Origin: Coniochaeta sp. PMI_546
Lineage: Eukaryota > Ascomycota > Sordariomycetes > Coniochaetales > Coniochaetaceae
Assembly: GCA_021432605.1 (NCBI GenBank)
Contig: MU271158.1
Span: 186,001-250,000 of the forward strand
Length of the DNA stretch: 64,000 bases
Direction: 5' to 3'
The notes under the pieces are model-generated. The model was not told where the DNA came from. It did not search any database and saw only the letters and a list, made by a program, of their open reading frames with translations. The position numbers and the translations under genes were made by a program. How positions within the stretch are numbered: the first letter of the stretch is position 1; each line of letters starts with the position of its first letter. Positions 10,602-22,100 of the stretch are shown here, one piece after another.

Positions 10602-12598
10602 AGTCATTTGATAAGGTTCCATGTATCAGGACGCTAGAGTAAGATGCATCCGTAGGAGAAGGTACGAGGGAGATTACCAACGCCTAGAGACCTGAAAACG
10701 GATTTCGAGAAGTATCAAAGGCGTATTAGCGCCCAAATAGTCACAACGTCATCAACAGATGTTTAGATAGACAAACATAGAGGTAAAGCAGGGAGAGATA
10801 TGCCCCCTAGCGACGACTAGAGGAGCGAGGCAATCGGCTCCGGATCTTGAAACAGCACAATCCTTGTACTGTAGAGAAAGATCTAATTAGTCTACAGCAG
10901 TATTCAGTCGAAGGAGCGTCTTCGGAAGAGGTTTGGTGTTGTAAATGCGGTTGATTGCTATAGGAACAGTATAAATTTGAGACACAGCTTAACAATACCT
11001 TGGTTTGTTAGCTGTAGTTAACAGTGTGGGCGTGTGTAATGAGCTATTTACCTAAATCACTCCACCACATCGTCGAGTCACACAGTCTAAAAACGGGGTA
11101 TGCAAGATTCCTACGCACTTGCGGGCCGGTAACTGAAGTAAGCTTTCCGGACCGTGTCGTTAAAATGAACGTTAGGCGTAGAAGAAGAAAGGGCTTAGCC
11201 AAAAGCGCTAAAATACGCGCTATCTCTACTACCATAGTATAAGCTTAAACTTTGTTACTCGATCCGAATTCGTTGCTGGCTACAAGACTAACTTTAGGAC
11301 TACTTCTAGGCCGGCTATATGACTCGGTAGAAGCCACGGACTCGCTTCAGGCTAGGGTCTCGCTCTCAAAGCTTGCTCCAACAAGCCAAAGACGAATTGT
11401 AATACTACTAGTAGTACTGGCTCCAAGACTACCTCTTAGCCAGAGACTCGTTCCGTGGAAATGTAGGTGGTATCTTAGGGCTAACATCTCCCGCATGAGA
11501 CCCCCCTTTCCAAGGGCCGAGTGGGCCTACGGCGCTTAGTCATGGTCTCCTTAAATGTCCGCATGAGGAGGACGATCGGCGATGGTTCGTATCACGTGAT
11601 CTCTATCCATTCTCTGGGGGCAAGGTTCGATAATAACGTATCCTGGAGCCCATTTGACATGATTTAACCCTTCGAATTGAACAGAATACAATGTACTTCA
11701 CACAATCCATTTTTGAACCCGTTTGACAGTACAGTGCAGTACATGGGAGACTCAGCTTCGAACCCGCGTACGTATACTTGTACACTTGTACACTTGTACA
11801 CTTGTACCTGCAGGACAAGTTGGGCCAGGGATTCGATGGTAGTGTAGATGCGCGGATGCGGGATCAAAAAGTCTCGAGCGGGTGACGAATCGACACAGCT
11901 GCGCCACCTGCATGCCGCCAAGAATGACGTGATTGGAGAATATCCTTGAAAGGGTCGGCTCGGTGAACACCGAATCGACGCAACCAGGTGCACCTCTGCC
12001 GGTGGTTTAATGGCTAGCTCGACATGGGAGCAGCTGTTAGCCGCAGGAGTAGAATTTCTAGATGATTCTGCCAGTGGTTCTCGCCGTAGCTCCCCCCCCA
12101 CCCCCCGCCCTCTTACCCCCCCGCGGAGGTGTGTACACCAGGGGCATCTTGCGAATGCCTATGAAGCGCTGCCAAAACAAGTTATTTGTGAGAATTCATT
12201 GGTTATAATGTCTACTAAATACCAAGCTATGTGAATGCTAATAGGGCTATAGCTTGGGGCCGTTATGTAAAACTATGGTAAACCTTCATTGAACTTTGCA
12301 TGATGTTAAGTAGGTTGATGAGGGATTTCTTTTGGAGGCGAGGCTACCTTAGAAGTTGAGCGGTTAGACTCTAGAGCGGACGCTTAGATGCTAGCTGCAC
12401 GTAACATAAGGGATGTATATAAGGAACTACTTGGAAAGAATGAAGACCTTTGATATTGGAAACAGTGGCCGTACAGACTCACGCGCCCTTGTTGATGCCT
12501 CTATCGGTAGCAAGCCCACAGGTTTTACTCACCCATCACATCACAGTATCGCCTCATAATTCCCAAATATGATATGATGACAGAAAGCGCAATATCTA
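10602..12598. other. Two kilobases without a supported gene
   Basis: Open frames here are short and overlap on both strands. A stretch around 11,040-11,560 is rich in CTA/TAG and looks like old degenerate repeat DNA, but I could not assign it. Also present are a tandem octamer (11776-11807), an ATCACGTGAT palindrome (11591-11600) and C-rich runs near 12,090-12,125. The first 200 bases are the 3' flank of the monooxygenase gene and the last few the 3' flank of the regulator. Confidence 0.55.
11776..11807. repeat. Tandem octamer, four units
   Basis: ACTTGTAC repeats four times without interruption. A related CACTTGTACTGTAG string occurs twice near 15.4-15.5 kb. It is a simple microsatellite with no evident function. 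Confidence 0.85.
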
Positions 12599-14282
12599 TC
12601 AGGTACATCGCAGCGTCTGCCGCAGGTGCAGAAGTCTCTGTTGAACTTGACGTCTTAATTCACTAAGGGCCTCCCTGTCAGCCGCATCCAAGTCTACCGG
12701 CCCGGGAGGAAGCGAACTGGAGAGGTCGGTTTCCTGGGCAATCCGAGGCCCGAAGCACTGGTCGACAGCCTGCTGCTGGCGCTCAATTAGATAAGAGCAG
12801 AGCTGGACAACCAGGACCAGCCGGACATCGCCTAGAGCCGTTGTGTTGTTCAGGGAGTCGCCCGGGTACGCGTCGTGTTGGAGGGCGATCAAAACCGCGG
12901 CGTAGATCTCCAGGAGTAGTGCGTCGCAGGCCATGACCAGATGGCGGATGATTGAGATCGTGCTGTGGCCAGGTTGTTGACTTCCGTTGTGTGTCTGGGC
13001 CGATGTGGTAGTCGAACTGAACTGCTCGACCAAGTTGTTGACTTGTAAATGACGAAGAATGTCCAGCAGACGGTGGGAGGAAGAGAAGACATCGCGCAGA
13101 ATGCTCTGACAGCTCTGAGATTTCCCTTCATGCCCGGGAGTTGGGTAATGGTTTGTCATCTCGGTAGGAAGATGGACTGATGGATATGCGTTCATGATGG
13201 CGGAGCATTGGTCATGAGCGACCCATGCAGCGACTGACTCGAAGGCCGCGGATTGGAATAGCGGAACCCGTCGCTGGTTCGGCAGGAGGCCGGACGATGA
13301 TTCTGCCGCTTGAGCTAGAGTGCAGCTCGAGTAGCGCAATGAAGAGAGGCGCATGCTTAGCTGGGACAGATGTGCGGTTATAATAAGGCTGGCGTAGTTG
13401 TTGTACTTGTCCAGGGATATGTTACTAGCCCCAATAATTCTCTCCATGTTGCTCCTGGTCCTGCCATCATGTTTCTCATAATTACCAACTCCGGGCAGGC
13501 CGTGTCCATCCGTAGGATGACGAGGTGGGCTCGGACGGTGAAGTGGTTGAGTCGGCGTCGAAGGGTCTGAACTTTCTCGCACACTGCCGTCGCCCGGAAA
13601 GGAGTCGAGGGACCCTAAGACAATACCAAGTTGACTTGAGTCGTGGCTGCTCCAGTCTGTTTCAAGCTGCATTTCGTCCCAGCTTGATGTGTCCAACCAT
13701 GGCCACGCACCCGTGGACATGTCCATGGACGAATCCATGAGCAAGGAGAGGACCGAGGGCTGCATGCTTGCGGACGTAGCATGTATCGTATCCACGTTCA
13801 TCTTTGTGCTGGCATCAACGTCGGTGCCGGCGTGGTCGGCGGCAATGGGGTCGGAAGCTTTGATTTTGAAGTTAGCGGTTCATCCACACAGGTCAACGGC
13901 TCGAGGATAGCTCCGGCCCGAGAGGAACAGACTTACAAACAACTAGAGGCTTGACAGGCTCGGGTACTAGACCTGTCGGAAGAATGTTTGAGGGCGTCCG
14001 TTGTGCCATTCCTGAACTTGCTGTGTCGCCCTTGCCGCCGGCATTGGATTCCTCGGCGAGCCGGTGCAAGCTAGGGCGGCCCTTAGGCAGGCTGATGCTG
14101 TACACGCACTGAGCTCGTTTTGACAAACACCTGTCGCATACGCCGTTTTCGTTGTTTTTGTTGCGAATGCATCGCAGCTTCTTTTCATGACACCGATCAC
14201 ATGACTGCCGTTGAGGTGGTCCTGTTTGCGTCGGTGGTGCTGCTGATGTTGTTTCTGTTGTTGCATTTAGAGTCGGTACCAT
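12599..14282 (-). CDS. Zn2Cys6 (AflR-type) transcription factor, probable cluster regulator; one intron
   Basis: Predicted 534 residues from exons 14282-13937 and 13857-12599; the 79-bp intron (13936-13858) has a GTAAGT donor and a GCTAAC branch site. The binuclear zinc cluster is complete at C28, C31, C38, C49, C52 and C59, preceded by a Thr/Pro/Gln-rich lead and followed by a basic stretch (LPKGRPSLHR). The rest is Ser/Pro-rich, then a helical C-terminal half that includes DVFSSSHRLLDILRHLQVNN and resembles the AflR C-terminal domain. Proteins of this build activate the metabolite genes next to them, often at CGG-containing sites. It lies 2 kb from the monooxygenase and is the only regulator in the window, so it probably governs the four oxidative genes to its left. 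That link is inferred from position only. Confidence 0.92.
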
Positions 14283-14920
14283 CGTGACGGGAGACTCAGC
14301 TCCAGTTTACCGGCAATGATCCTCCACAACTGCGAGCCATATAGTTGGGTCTGCAATCAGATAGCGCAGGATCAGCGCATAATATACCCTTGGCAACCTT
14401 GGTACAAGAGGCTCCAAAAATTATAACCGGATTTGGCACCCCGTGCAGCCGCGATGCCACCCGACGTGGGATGAGATTGGTACCGTAGCCACTGAAGCCG
14501 GACAGATTCGTTGTCGAAGGGGGGTGACCTTTGGAGCCAATCCTCCTCTCTGTCGGACTGTCAGTGGTGCGAGTGGTTGGCTGCACTGCAGAACCAGGTA
14601 AACCCCTCAAGACATGTGAATGTGCAGCGTCGGTCAAGCTCGAGTGGGCAATTGACAGGGACAGTGATGGGATACGTCCCTCTGTCTTTTACTAGTGATC
14701 TGTCCGTGCTCTTCTCGAGTGAGAATCCGGTTTTATGCTTCATTTTCAATCTGGAGGTTTGATCTCGTCATGCCATCTCACGACTCTTAGCTCTTTCGTC
14801 GAGACGGGACAAGGATCACTGCCCCGCGGTGGCTAGTGGCTACTAGTGGCTACAAGCTCCGGGAGGGATGGCGGGAAGGATGCGCTGAACTCCCGAAATG
14901 GCAAGGCCGCGTCGACAACG

Positions 14921-15134
14921 AGATAAGCATAAGGATCAGCCTGCATACCTTGGGTTACATCTCCCCAACTAAAGTACTACCACTTTCGATTGCTTGACGA
15001 GGCTCTACACTACATTCGCTCCTCGTCCCACTGGTAGTGTGCTAACGGCGAGAACCTGTTCGTTAATGTCGCCGAATCCTTCGTATGCAAGATAAGCCCA
15101 CAGGATTCAGCCAATGCACCTTGGGTTACATCTC
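14921..15134. repeat. Diverged direct repeat, about 43 bp, two copies
   Basis: The string CCTTGGGTTACATCTC occurs at 14948-14963 and 15119-15134. In both places it is preceded by a similar GATAAGC...AGGAT..CAGCC lead, so the repeated unit is roughly 43 bases. The copies are 171 bases apart. Confidence 0.6.
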
Positions 15135-15366
15135 ATGATGTCAAGTTATCCATCATGTTCGGCCTTCTTCTCCCGCCCTTTATGGTACTTCATGCAACAC
15201 TAATCTCGTATTGATCCCACAAGCGGCGTCTGAAAGTATGACTTCCGGGACTTGAGCAGCATCGGGCCTTGTTATGGATACGGTGTATGTGAGATGGTCT
15301 GACTAAGAACCTGAAAGTCGGTCTTGTACTCCGTACGGATTCCACTTTTGGGGCGTTGCTTGTCCC

Positions 15367-15504
15367 AGATGCTCAATAACAGTGGTGTTGGCCCGGGCAC
15401 TTGTACTGTAGTAGGTCTCACAGGATGCACCCAATCAATCCTTATCTTAGATGCTCAGCCCAACCTTTATGGCGGTAGCGTGGCCCCGGCACTTGTACTG
15501 TAGT
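15367..15504. repeat. Diverged tandem duplication, period about 82-92 bp
   Basis: AGATGCTCA (15367-15375 and 15449-15457) and GGCACTTGTACTGTAGT (15396-15412 and 15488-15504) recur in the same order. This suggests an old tandem duplication that has since drifted and gained or lost about ten bases. Confidence 0.6.
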
Positions 15505-16589
15505 GTATCTTGCAGGCGGTACCTAACTTAAATCCGCAAGACTAAACACTGCTAGGTTGTTTAAAGTTTAAGTATAGTGCCTCTCTTTTCAAAGTATGAA
15601 GTTCATCTGATAGACGGTGCCTCTTGCAAGACACGACGTCAGACGGGTCGCATGTTAGGTAATTTCCCGCATCTACGTGGTACGCCGTAGGGCTGGACAC
15701 TGTGCGAGGCTTGTCGTACATAAATTCGATGTCAGCCCCTGGACCTATGTCTCTCCAATGGATTCGTGTCGCCGTACAACGTGCCTATAACTTACATCAT
15801 TCTGCATGGTAACTTGTACGGGTTCACATGAATTTCTACAGTCCAATCAAATCCATTCACTCTACTCTCTATTCGAACAAAACAGGCGCTTTCTGCGTCA
15901 TGAGCTGTTGCGGGCAATTGCCGTATCGAACTTGATCAAGCTCTATTGACAAGATCTTGAGTTCACTCGGCCCTTCTAGTAACTGACGGTGGGCATCTAC
16001 GTAAGGGGTCAGTCTGTCTAAAGGGAGCAACACTACTGCATCTACCGTCCAAAACAGCAATCTACATCACAGCGGGGTTCCAATACAGCATGACTGGGCT
16101 CCCAGAGGACATTTAGATGGACACTATCACGCCAATGCCGATATTATGATTCCGCGTAACGGGAACAATGTTGCTATAGCTGCCCTACTCCGATTTCCTA
16201 CGGATATACGGCTACTAGCCTATAGGCTAGAGCTACCTTTATCACGCCCTTATATAATAGGCCTAGTACGTAAACTAGTGTTTAAGTTTCTAACAATCAG
16301 TATAAAGTCTCTTTTCTTCTCTCTTTTATAAGTTTATATATTTTATCGCTTATCTTATCTTTAATCAAAGGTTAAGCTTATAACTATTAATCTTTATAAA
16401 ACTATTTACTTTATAAAACAATCGAAAAGTTAATATTAACTAGTTTACTTTACTAGTAATAATAAAAATATATAATCTAAAGTACTTTTTAATATATAAG
16501 TTAAAATATTTAATATAAACTTAAGCTTATACTTTAATAACTTTAATAATTAGAATTATAAGTCTAAATAAGTAATTATAAAGCTTTAT

Positions 16590-16851
16590 AAAAAGTTAAT
16601 ACGTAATCGTATTTTAAAACGTAAGGTTTTATAAAGATTATTATTAGTTAAAAGAAAAGAAAAGAAATCTTTTATAGTTTAAAAACGGAAGATAAGTTTA
16701 TAAATAACGTACCTACGGGTAATTAGTTAATCCGTACCGCGGTTATATATTTAGATAAATAACCGTACGTATAAAATACGTACGGTATAAGTACGGAAAT
16801 TTATTAAATAAAGCTTTAACTTTATTAAACCTTAAATATTAGTTTATTATA
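16590..16851 (-). repeat. LTR-like copy, inverted relative to the LTR of element C
   Basis: Reading the opposite strand, this stretch follows the LTR at 32218-about 32480 with frequent transition differences. Shared features include the AATTAGTTAATCCG core and a TACGTACGG-rich section. The inner end (16851) is sharp; the outer end is approximate. It may be a solo LTR or the end of a reverse copy of element C. Confidence 0.6.
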
Positions 16852-17303
16852 TAAGTAAAGATATTTATTTTACGCCCTTTATTATTAACCGTTTATCTTT
16901 AAACTTATTACTTAAATTCTTACTACTTTTATTACTTAATTCGTTTATTAATATTAAACTTATTATAATATTATTATTATAACTAATAAACGGTAGTTAA
17001 GACTATATTATATACCTACGTTCGTTCCGAAAAGAAACCGTATTTTAAACGAAGCCGTTTCGAATTAGTTTATAAGTTAAATATTTATATTTTCTTAATT
17101 CCGCGTTTTAAATTAATACGTAATTTATTTATTTTTTTTCGTATTTTAGTTATATAGTTTTTAAAATTACGTTATATAATTTCTAAATTTACGTTATATA
17201 ATCTCGGTTTATAATTTTAATTCGTTTTCGCCCGGATTTCCGGTTAAATCGTAAACTAGTTTTACCGATTATTTTATTTATACTTTTTATCTTAGTTTTT
17301 ACC
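16852..17303. other. Unassigned RIP-degraded segment left of element A
   Basis: This AT-rich segment was probably continuous with 30802-32217 before element A inserted. I see no recognisable domain in it. Confidence 0.4.
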
Positions 17304-17696
17304 TATAACGATCTTAAGATAGGTTAAGGATTAAAAGGTAAGTTTTATTACTTAAGGTAAATAAGTTAAGGTATAATAAGTAGTTTTTATTTTAATATCG
17401 TTAAAACAAGTATCTTACTTAATAATAACTTCGATTAAATACTTAGACTGATTATTAAGTAATTAAAAACTATTTATATCGGAATCTAAAGGGATTCCTT
17501 TTTATATATTAGTAAAGATTATAACGATTAGAACGGTAGTTATAATCGTATCGACCGTAATATTCTTTAATTATTACAATCGTTACGATTAATTACGTAA
17601 CTCGGGGTTCCTTACTTATATAATATAATAAACCTCGTATATATATTCCTTTTATTTATTAACGGGGCGCCTTTTATTATTTATAAGTTTATAATA
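17304..17696 (-). repeat. Left LTR of element A (3' LTR in element orientation)
   Basis: 393 bases, matching 30409-30801 throughout with transition-type differences. It ends in RIP-altered versions of the TGTTA...TAACA-type termini seen in element B. Confidence 0.85.
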
Positions 17697-18760
17697 TTAT
17701 TCCTCTTTTCTTTTAACTATTATTTTCAAAGCCTAATATTTCTTATAAATAATATTAATAACCTATATAAATTACGTCCGAAGGTTTTTCCTTTCTTTAT
17801 CGTTATTATATCTAACCGTAATATATAGAAGTAAAAGAAATCTTCTAAATCTTCGAACGACTACTATATTATTTTATTAATAATTATCTTTTCTAACGTT
17901 ATCGAGATACTTTTATATTCGAATTCCGAAAAACGCGGTTTTATTTTTTATTAAGTTTCCGAAAAAGATTCTTCCCGATATATAAAATACGTTCGTTCGG
18001 ATCGTTTATAATACGATATCTAAAGTTTTTTTAACGAGGAATTTATAAAAATCGGAAAATAATTCCGTAAATTAGGAGAAAAAGTTAAATAAACCGAAAT
18101 TAAAGTTTAACGTCTTCGCGTTTAAAAGAAAATATAAATTGAAAAAATAATACGTATTATTTATAAAAATATAACGAACGTAAAAAAATTAGAACGGGTC
18201 GAAAAAGAAAAAACTAATCGTTAGGTATCGAAAACTACCGAGAATCGTTTATTTTTCGTTACGTTTTTTTTTTCGATAACGATTTTATTTCGGGTTAAAA
18301 TATAATTTACGGTAATATAATATTATATTCTTTTCGACTTTTAAGATAATAATATTATTATAATACGGAATTCCTATAATAATTACTAATAGTTCGTAAG
18401 GTAAACTTCCGGTTTTTATATATTTTCTAAATCGTCGTAATCTTTTTATTTAACGTAATAGAAATCTACGTTTCCTTTTTTTTATATTTAAAAATCTTTT
18501 TTATTTTATATTCTTATATTAGTTCGATTTTAATATCTATTATTAATTTCGCGTTTTTAAATACTAGTTTAAAAAACGAGATATAAAATACTAGGTAAAT
18601 ATATATATTTGTTAATAGTTGGAATTTATAGTTTAAATCAAATACCTTTTTCTTAATCTTAAATAGTCCGATTTTCTTCTAATCTAATTTATCGTTTAGT
18701 CGTTTTGTTTTAATATTTCGTCGTATAAAATAAACTTTATCTTCCTTTTATAAAGTTAGT

Positions 18761-18765
18761 CTTTT
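18761..18765. repeat. Target-site duplication of element B, left copy
   Basis: CTTTT abuts the left LTR of element B and is repeated exactly at 25529-25533. Other copies of the host element (for example near 37,630) read straight through this point without an insertion. Confidence 0.85.
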
Positions 18766-19157
18766 TGTTACAAACCTATAGGTGACAGAGGATACCCCGC
18801 CAATAGATAAGGAACATATATACGAAGCTTATCGTATTATATAGATAAGGGACCTCGGTTACGTAACTGATAGATACGATAGCTATCTATCATAGCTATC
18901 ACTGATATTTCGAATAGTTATCTATTACAGCTATTACTACAGTTTCTACAAGTATATAGGAAGGAGTCTCTCTAGATTCCGTTATAGATAGTTCTTGATT
19001 ACCTAGTAATCAATCTAAATATTCAATCGAGGTTATCATTGAGTAAGATACTTATTTTGACGATACTAGAGTAAAGACTATTTGTTATACCTTAACTTAC
19101 TTACCCTAAGTAATAGAACTTACCTTCTAATCCTTAGCCCGTCTTGGGATCGTTATA
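18766..19157 (+). repeat. 5' LTR of element B
   Basis: 392 bases beginning TGTTACAAACC. It differs from the 3' LTR (25137-25528) at roughly thirty positions by eye. All differences I noticed are transitions, with no length difference, as expected from RIP and not from ordinary drift. Confidence 0.92.
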
Positions 19158-22100
19158 TTTTAATCACTCCTATTCGGTAAGTTAACTTTATACCAAGTAG
19201 CTAACAATCATATCGACAAAAGGAACCGTTATAACTATATCCAAGGAAGAGCTTACTTAGTAAGTTACTAAGCTCGGAGCTGAATTGGAAAAGTTAAAGA
19301 ACGAATATGAAGAACTGAAGTCCAGATCGGCGGAACCCAAGAACGACCCCAAGACTACGGAACGAGCGGCCAAGATTAAGGCCCTACGGCCGGAACCCTA
19401 CGACGGGAACCGCGAAGGGTTATAAGCTTTTATCACCCAGACTAATACGTACCTCTCGATCAACAAGGCGGTTTTCGCTTACGAGTACGAAAGGGTAGTA
19501 TACGTAGTAGGAATGTTAAGGGGAAAAGTTGCGGAATAGTACGAGTTAACGTTACGCGACTAGATAGACAATATTGCTAACGATCGTAAACCCGAAACCA
19601 GAATATTATTTAATAGTCTCGATAAATTCTAAGAGAAACTCCGCGAGACGTTCGGCAGTCTTGATAAGATACGAACGGCCGAACGATAGCTGATAAACCT
19701 AAGGTAGAAAGGATCGGCGGGAACTTATACGGCCGAGTTCAAACGCCTCTTTACGAAACTCGATTTAGGGGAAACGGCTCTTATAATTCAATTCTACGGA
19801 GGATTTCGTAATAACGTTAAAGATGAACTTAACAAAACCGATAAGCCTAAGATTTTTTATAAATATATCATATAAGCTATCCTAATCGACAATCGATTAT
19901 ATAAACGATAGTTGGAAAAGAAACGAAGAAGAGTTACGTAAGGACGGTCCAATAATAGTAATATCGCGAATATTAGCCAAAAGAGGTCTACCGCCTATAA
20001 TAATTATTCTAGACCAATAGAACTGGACGCTACCCGGAAAGACAATTCTAAGAAAAACAAGAAGTACTTTAACTACGACAAGTAAGGATACTTCGCTAAC
20101 AAATGTCGATAACCTAAGAAAGCCTAGAAACCAGTCCCCGAAAGTAAGGTTTAGGCGACTACGAGGGATAAAGAATCCCGCGTTATCGTAATAATACGTA
20201 AAGAACAATAGTATAAAGTACTTCTTAGACTACCGGGAAAAGAAGTCGACTTGGTAGTAGTATTAGGGTACGATATTACGGACGTAACGTATCTGGTTAA
20301 CCTATTAGATCGGGAATAGGACGAAATCGAAAAAGAACAAATACCTTTGTATAGAGATTACGAGTCGGTATATATTAACTCGGTTTATTATAATTAGATT
20401 TCGTAGAATTCGTATATCTTTTACCGATATATTTGGTATATATAGGAAAAACTGGATTATAAATAGATACTAGTACGAATGCTAATAACCAGACCGATAC
20501 CTTACCCTTATAAACCTAAAGATATCGAAAGATACGAGGAAGTATATAGGAACGGATAGTACCTATTATTAACGCCGCCCGAAACTATATAATTATAACT
20601 CAACCTAACGGGATAAGAGTTCTTGATAGTAACGGAACCTAGACGAAGAGTCGAGGGTAGGAACCAAATACAAGTTACTTACCTACCCGAGAACTCGGCA
20701 AGACAAACGGGACGACTAAGATATTCGGTATCAGAAATCGTAACGTAAATTACGACGGGAGGAGAATCGACCGAAAAGTTCTAGGCACGATAATACCGTA
20801 TTAACGCGCAAGTTAATACGTACTTGGCGAGTTACCGGGGCTATGAGTTATAAGTACAAAGGAAAGTCGAAAAGTTGGTATAAGAAACGGACCAAATAGA
20901 CAAACGTTTGGATAGATTATTAGGTCCCGAGCCGGAAGTAGAAAAGGAAGAGAACGGGGAACCGTCGGAACCTTCCTTAAGGGCTAAGGACAAACCTGAA
21001 TATTACGGTATTTCGTTCCGAAGATCAGAGAAACGGTCAAAAAACGACAAACGTCGACTATAAAAGGACTATATCGACGTAATATAGAAAGATCCCTATA
21101 TACGACTATAGGAGTTGAATACTTACGAATTACGATTAATATATAAGGAAGTTATACCTAAGCAATGATAGATAACGGAATACAAGGAAATTATATCTCA
21201 CCGAATCTCGTTAATATATTACGATTGCCCTAGAAGGAAAAGGACGAGCCTTACCGACTTAGAACTATTGATAGAAGCTTTATCGATTATAGATAAGGAT
21301 TGGTAGATATGGAGACTACGCCCTTTCAAGTTACTATCTAAGATTATGATCAAGAGATAACGTTTGATATTACGGAGATCTTATCGTACGGTATAGTACT
21401 AGGGATACCTTGGCTACGAGCGAGTAATCCCCGAGTCAATTGGAGAATAGGCCAACTTTAGTAGGATACGCCAAGAAGAGAGTTAGCCTTTGTAAAGAGC
21501 GGACCTTACGAGGAAAAGCCTATATATAACTTTAGAAGAACTTTGATAGTCTACGAAACGATTATAAAAACTCAGTTTATATCGACGCGAACGATTCCGA
21601 AAGAATACTATCGATATAACAAACTATTCAAACCCGAGCTTGAGATAGGATTGCCTGAATATAATCGTTAGGATTACGAGATCAATCTTTAGCTAGGTAA
21701 AGAGCCCGGATTTTATAAGATTTACCCTCTTAACGACCTATAATTGTAAGCGTTAAAAGAATATATTGATAAAAATCTAAAAAAAGACTATATTCGACTA
21801 TTATAATTACTAGTAGGATACCCTATCCTATTCGTATTTAAGAAAAACGGGAAATTACGTCTCGTTATAGATTACCGATAGCTTAATAACATTATTATCA
21901 AAGATCGAGGACTATTACCTCTTATATCCGAACTAAGAGATCGATTGTATAAGGCCCGATAGTTTATTACCTTAGACCTTAAAAGAATATATAACCTGAT
22001 ACGAGTTAAGGAAAGAGATAAGTAGAAGACAGTATAACGATCTAGGCTAGGATAATACGAATACTATATTATGCCCTTCGGGCTCGCTAACGTACCGGCT

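Larger units (their letters stand above)
14283..16145. other. Regulator upstream region and gene-poor DNA before the RIP block
   Basis: No supported gene. The first several hundred bases are the promoter side of the transcription factor. Two diverged direct repeats occur further on (near 14,921-15,134 and 15,367-15,504), listed separately. Composition is still ordinary; the AT-rich block begins shortly after this segment. Confidence 0.55.

Noticed and set aside
12085-12127. C-rich runs as a possible quadruplex or assembly artefact
   Set aside because: Run lengths and spacing are irregular and there is no supporting context.
19897-20208. 103-codon minus-strand frame inside the RIP block
   Set aside because: It runs antisense to the gag region of element B and is a by-product of AT-rich composition.
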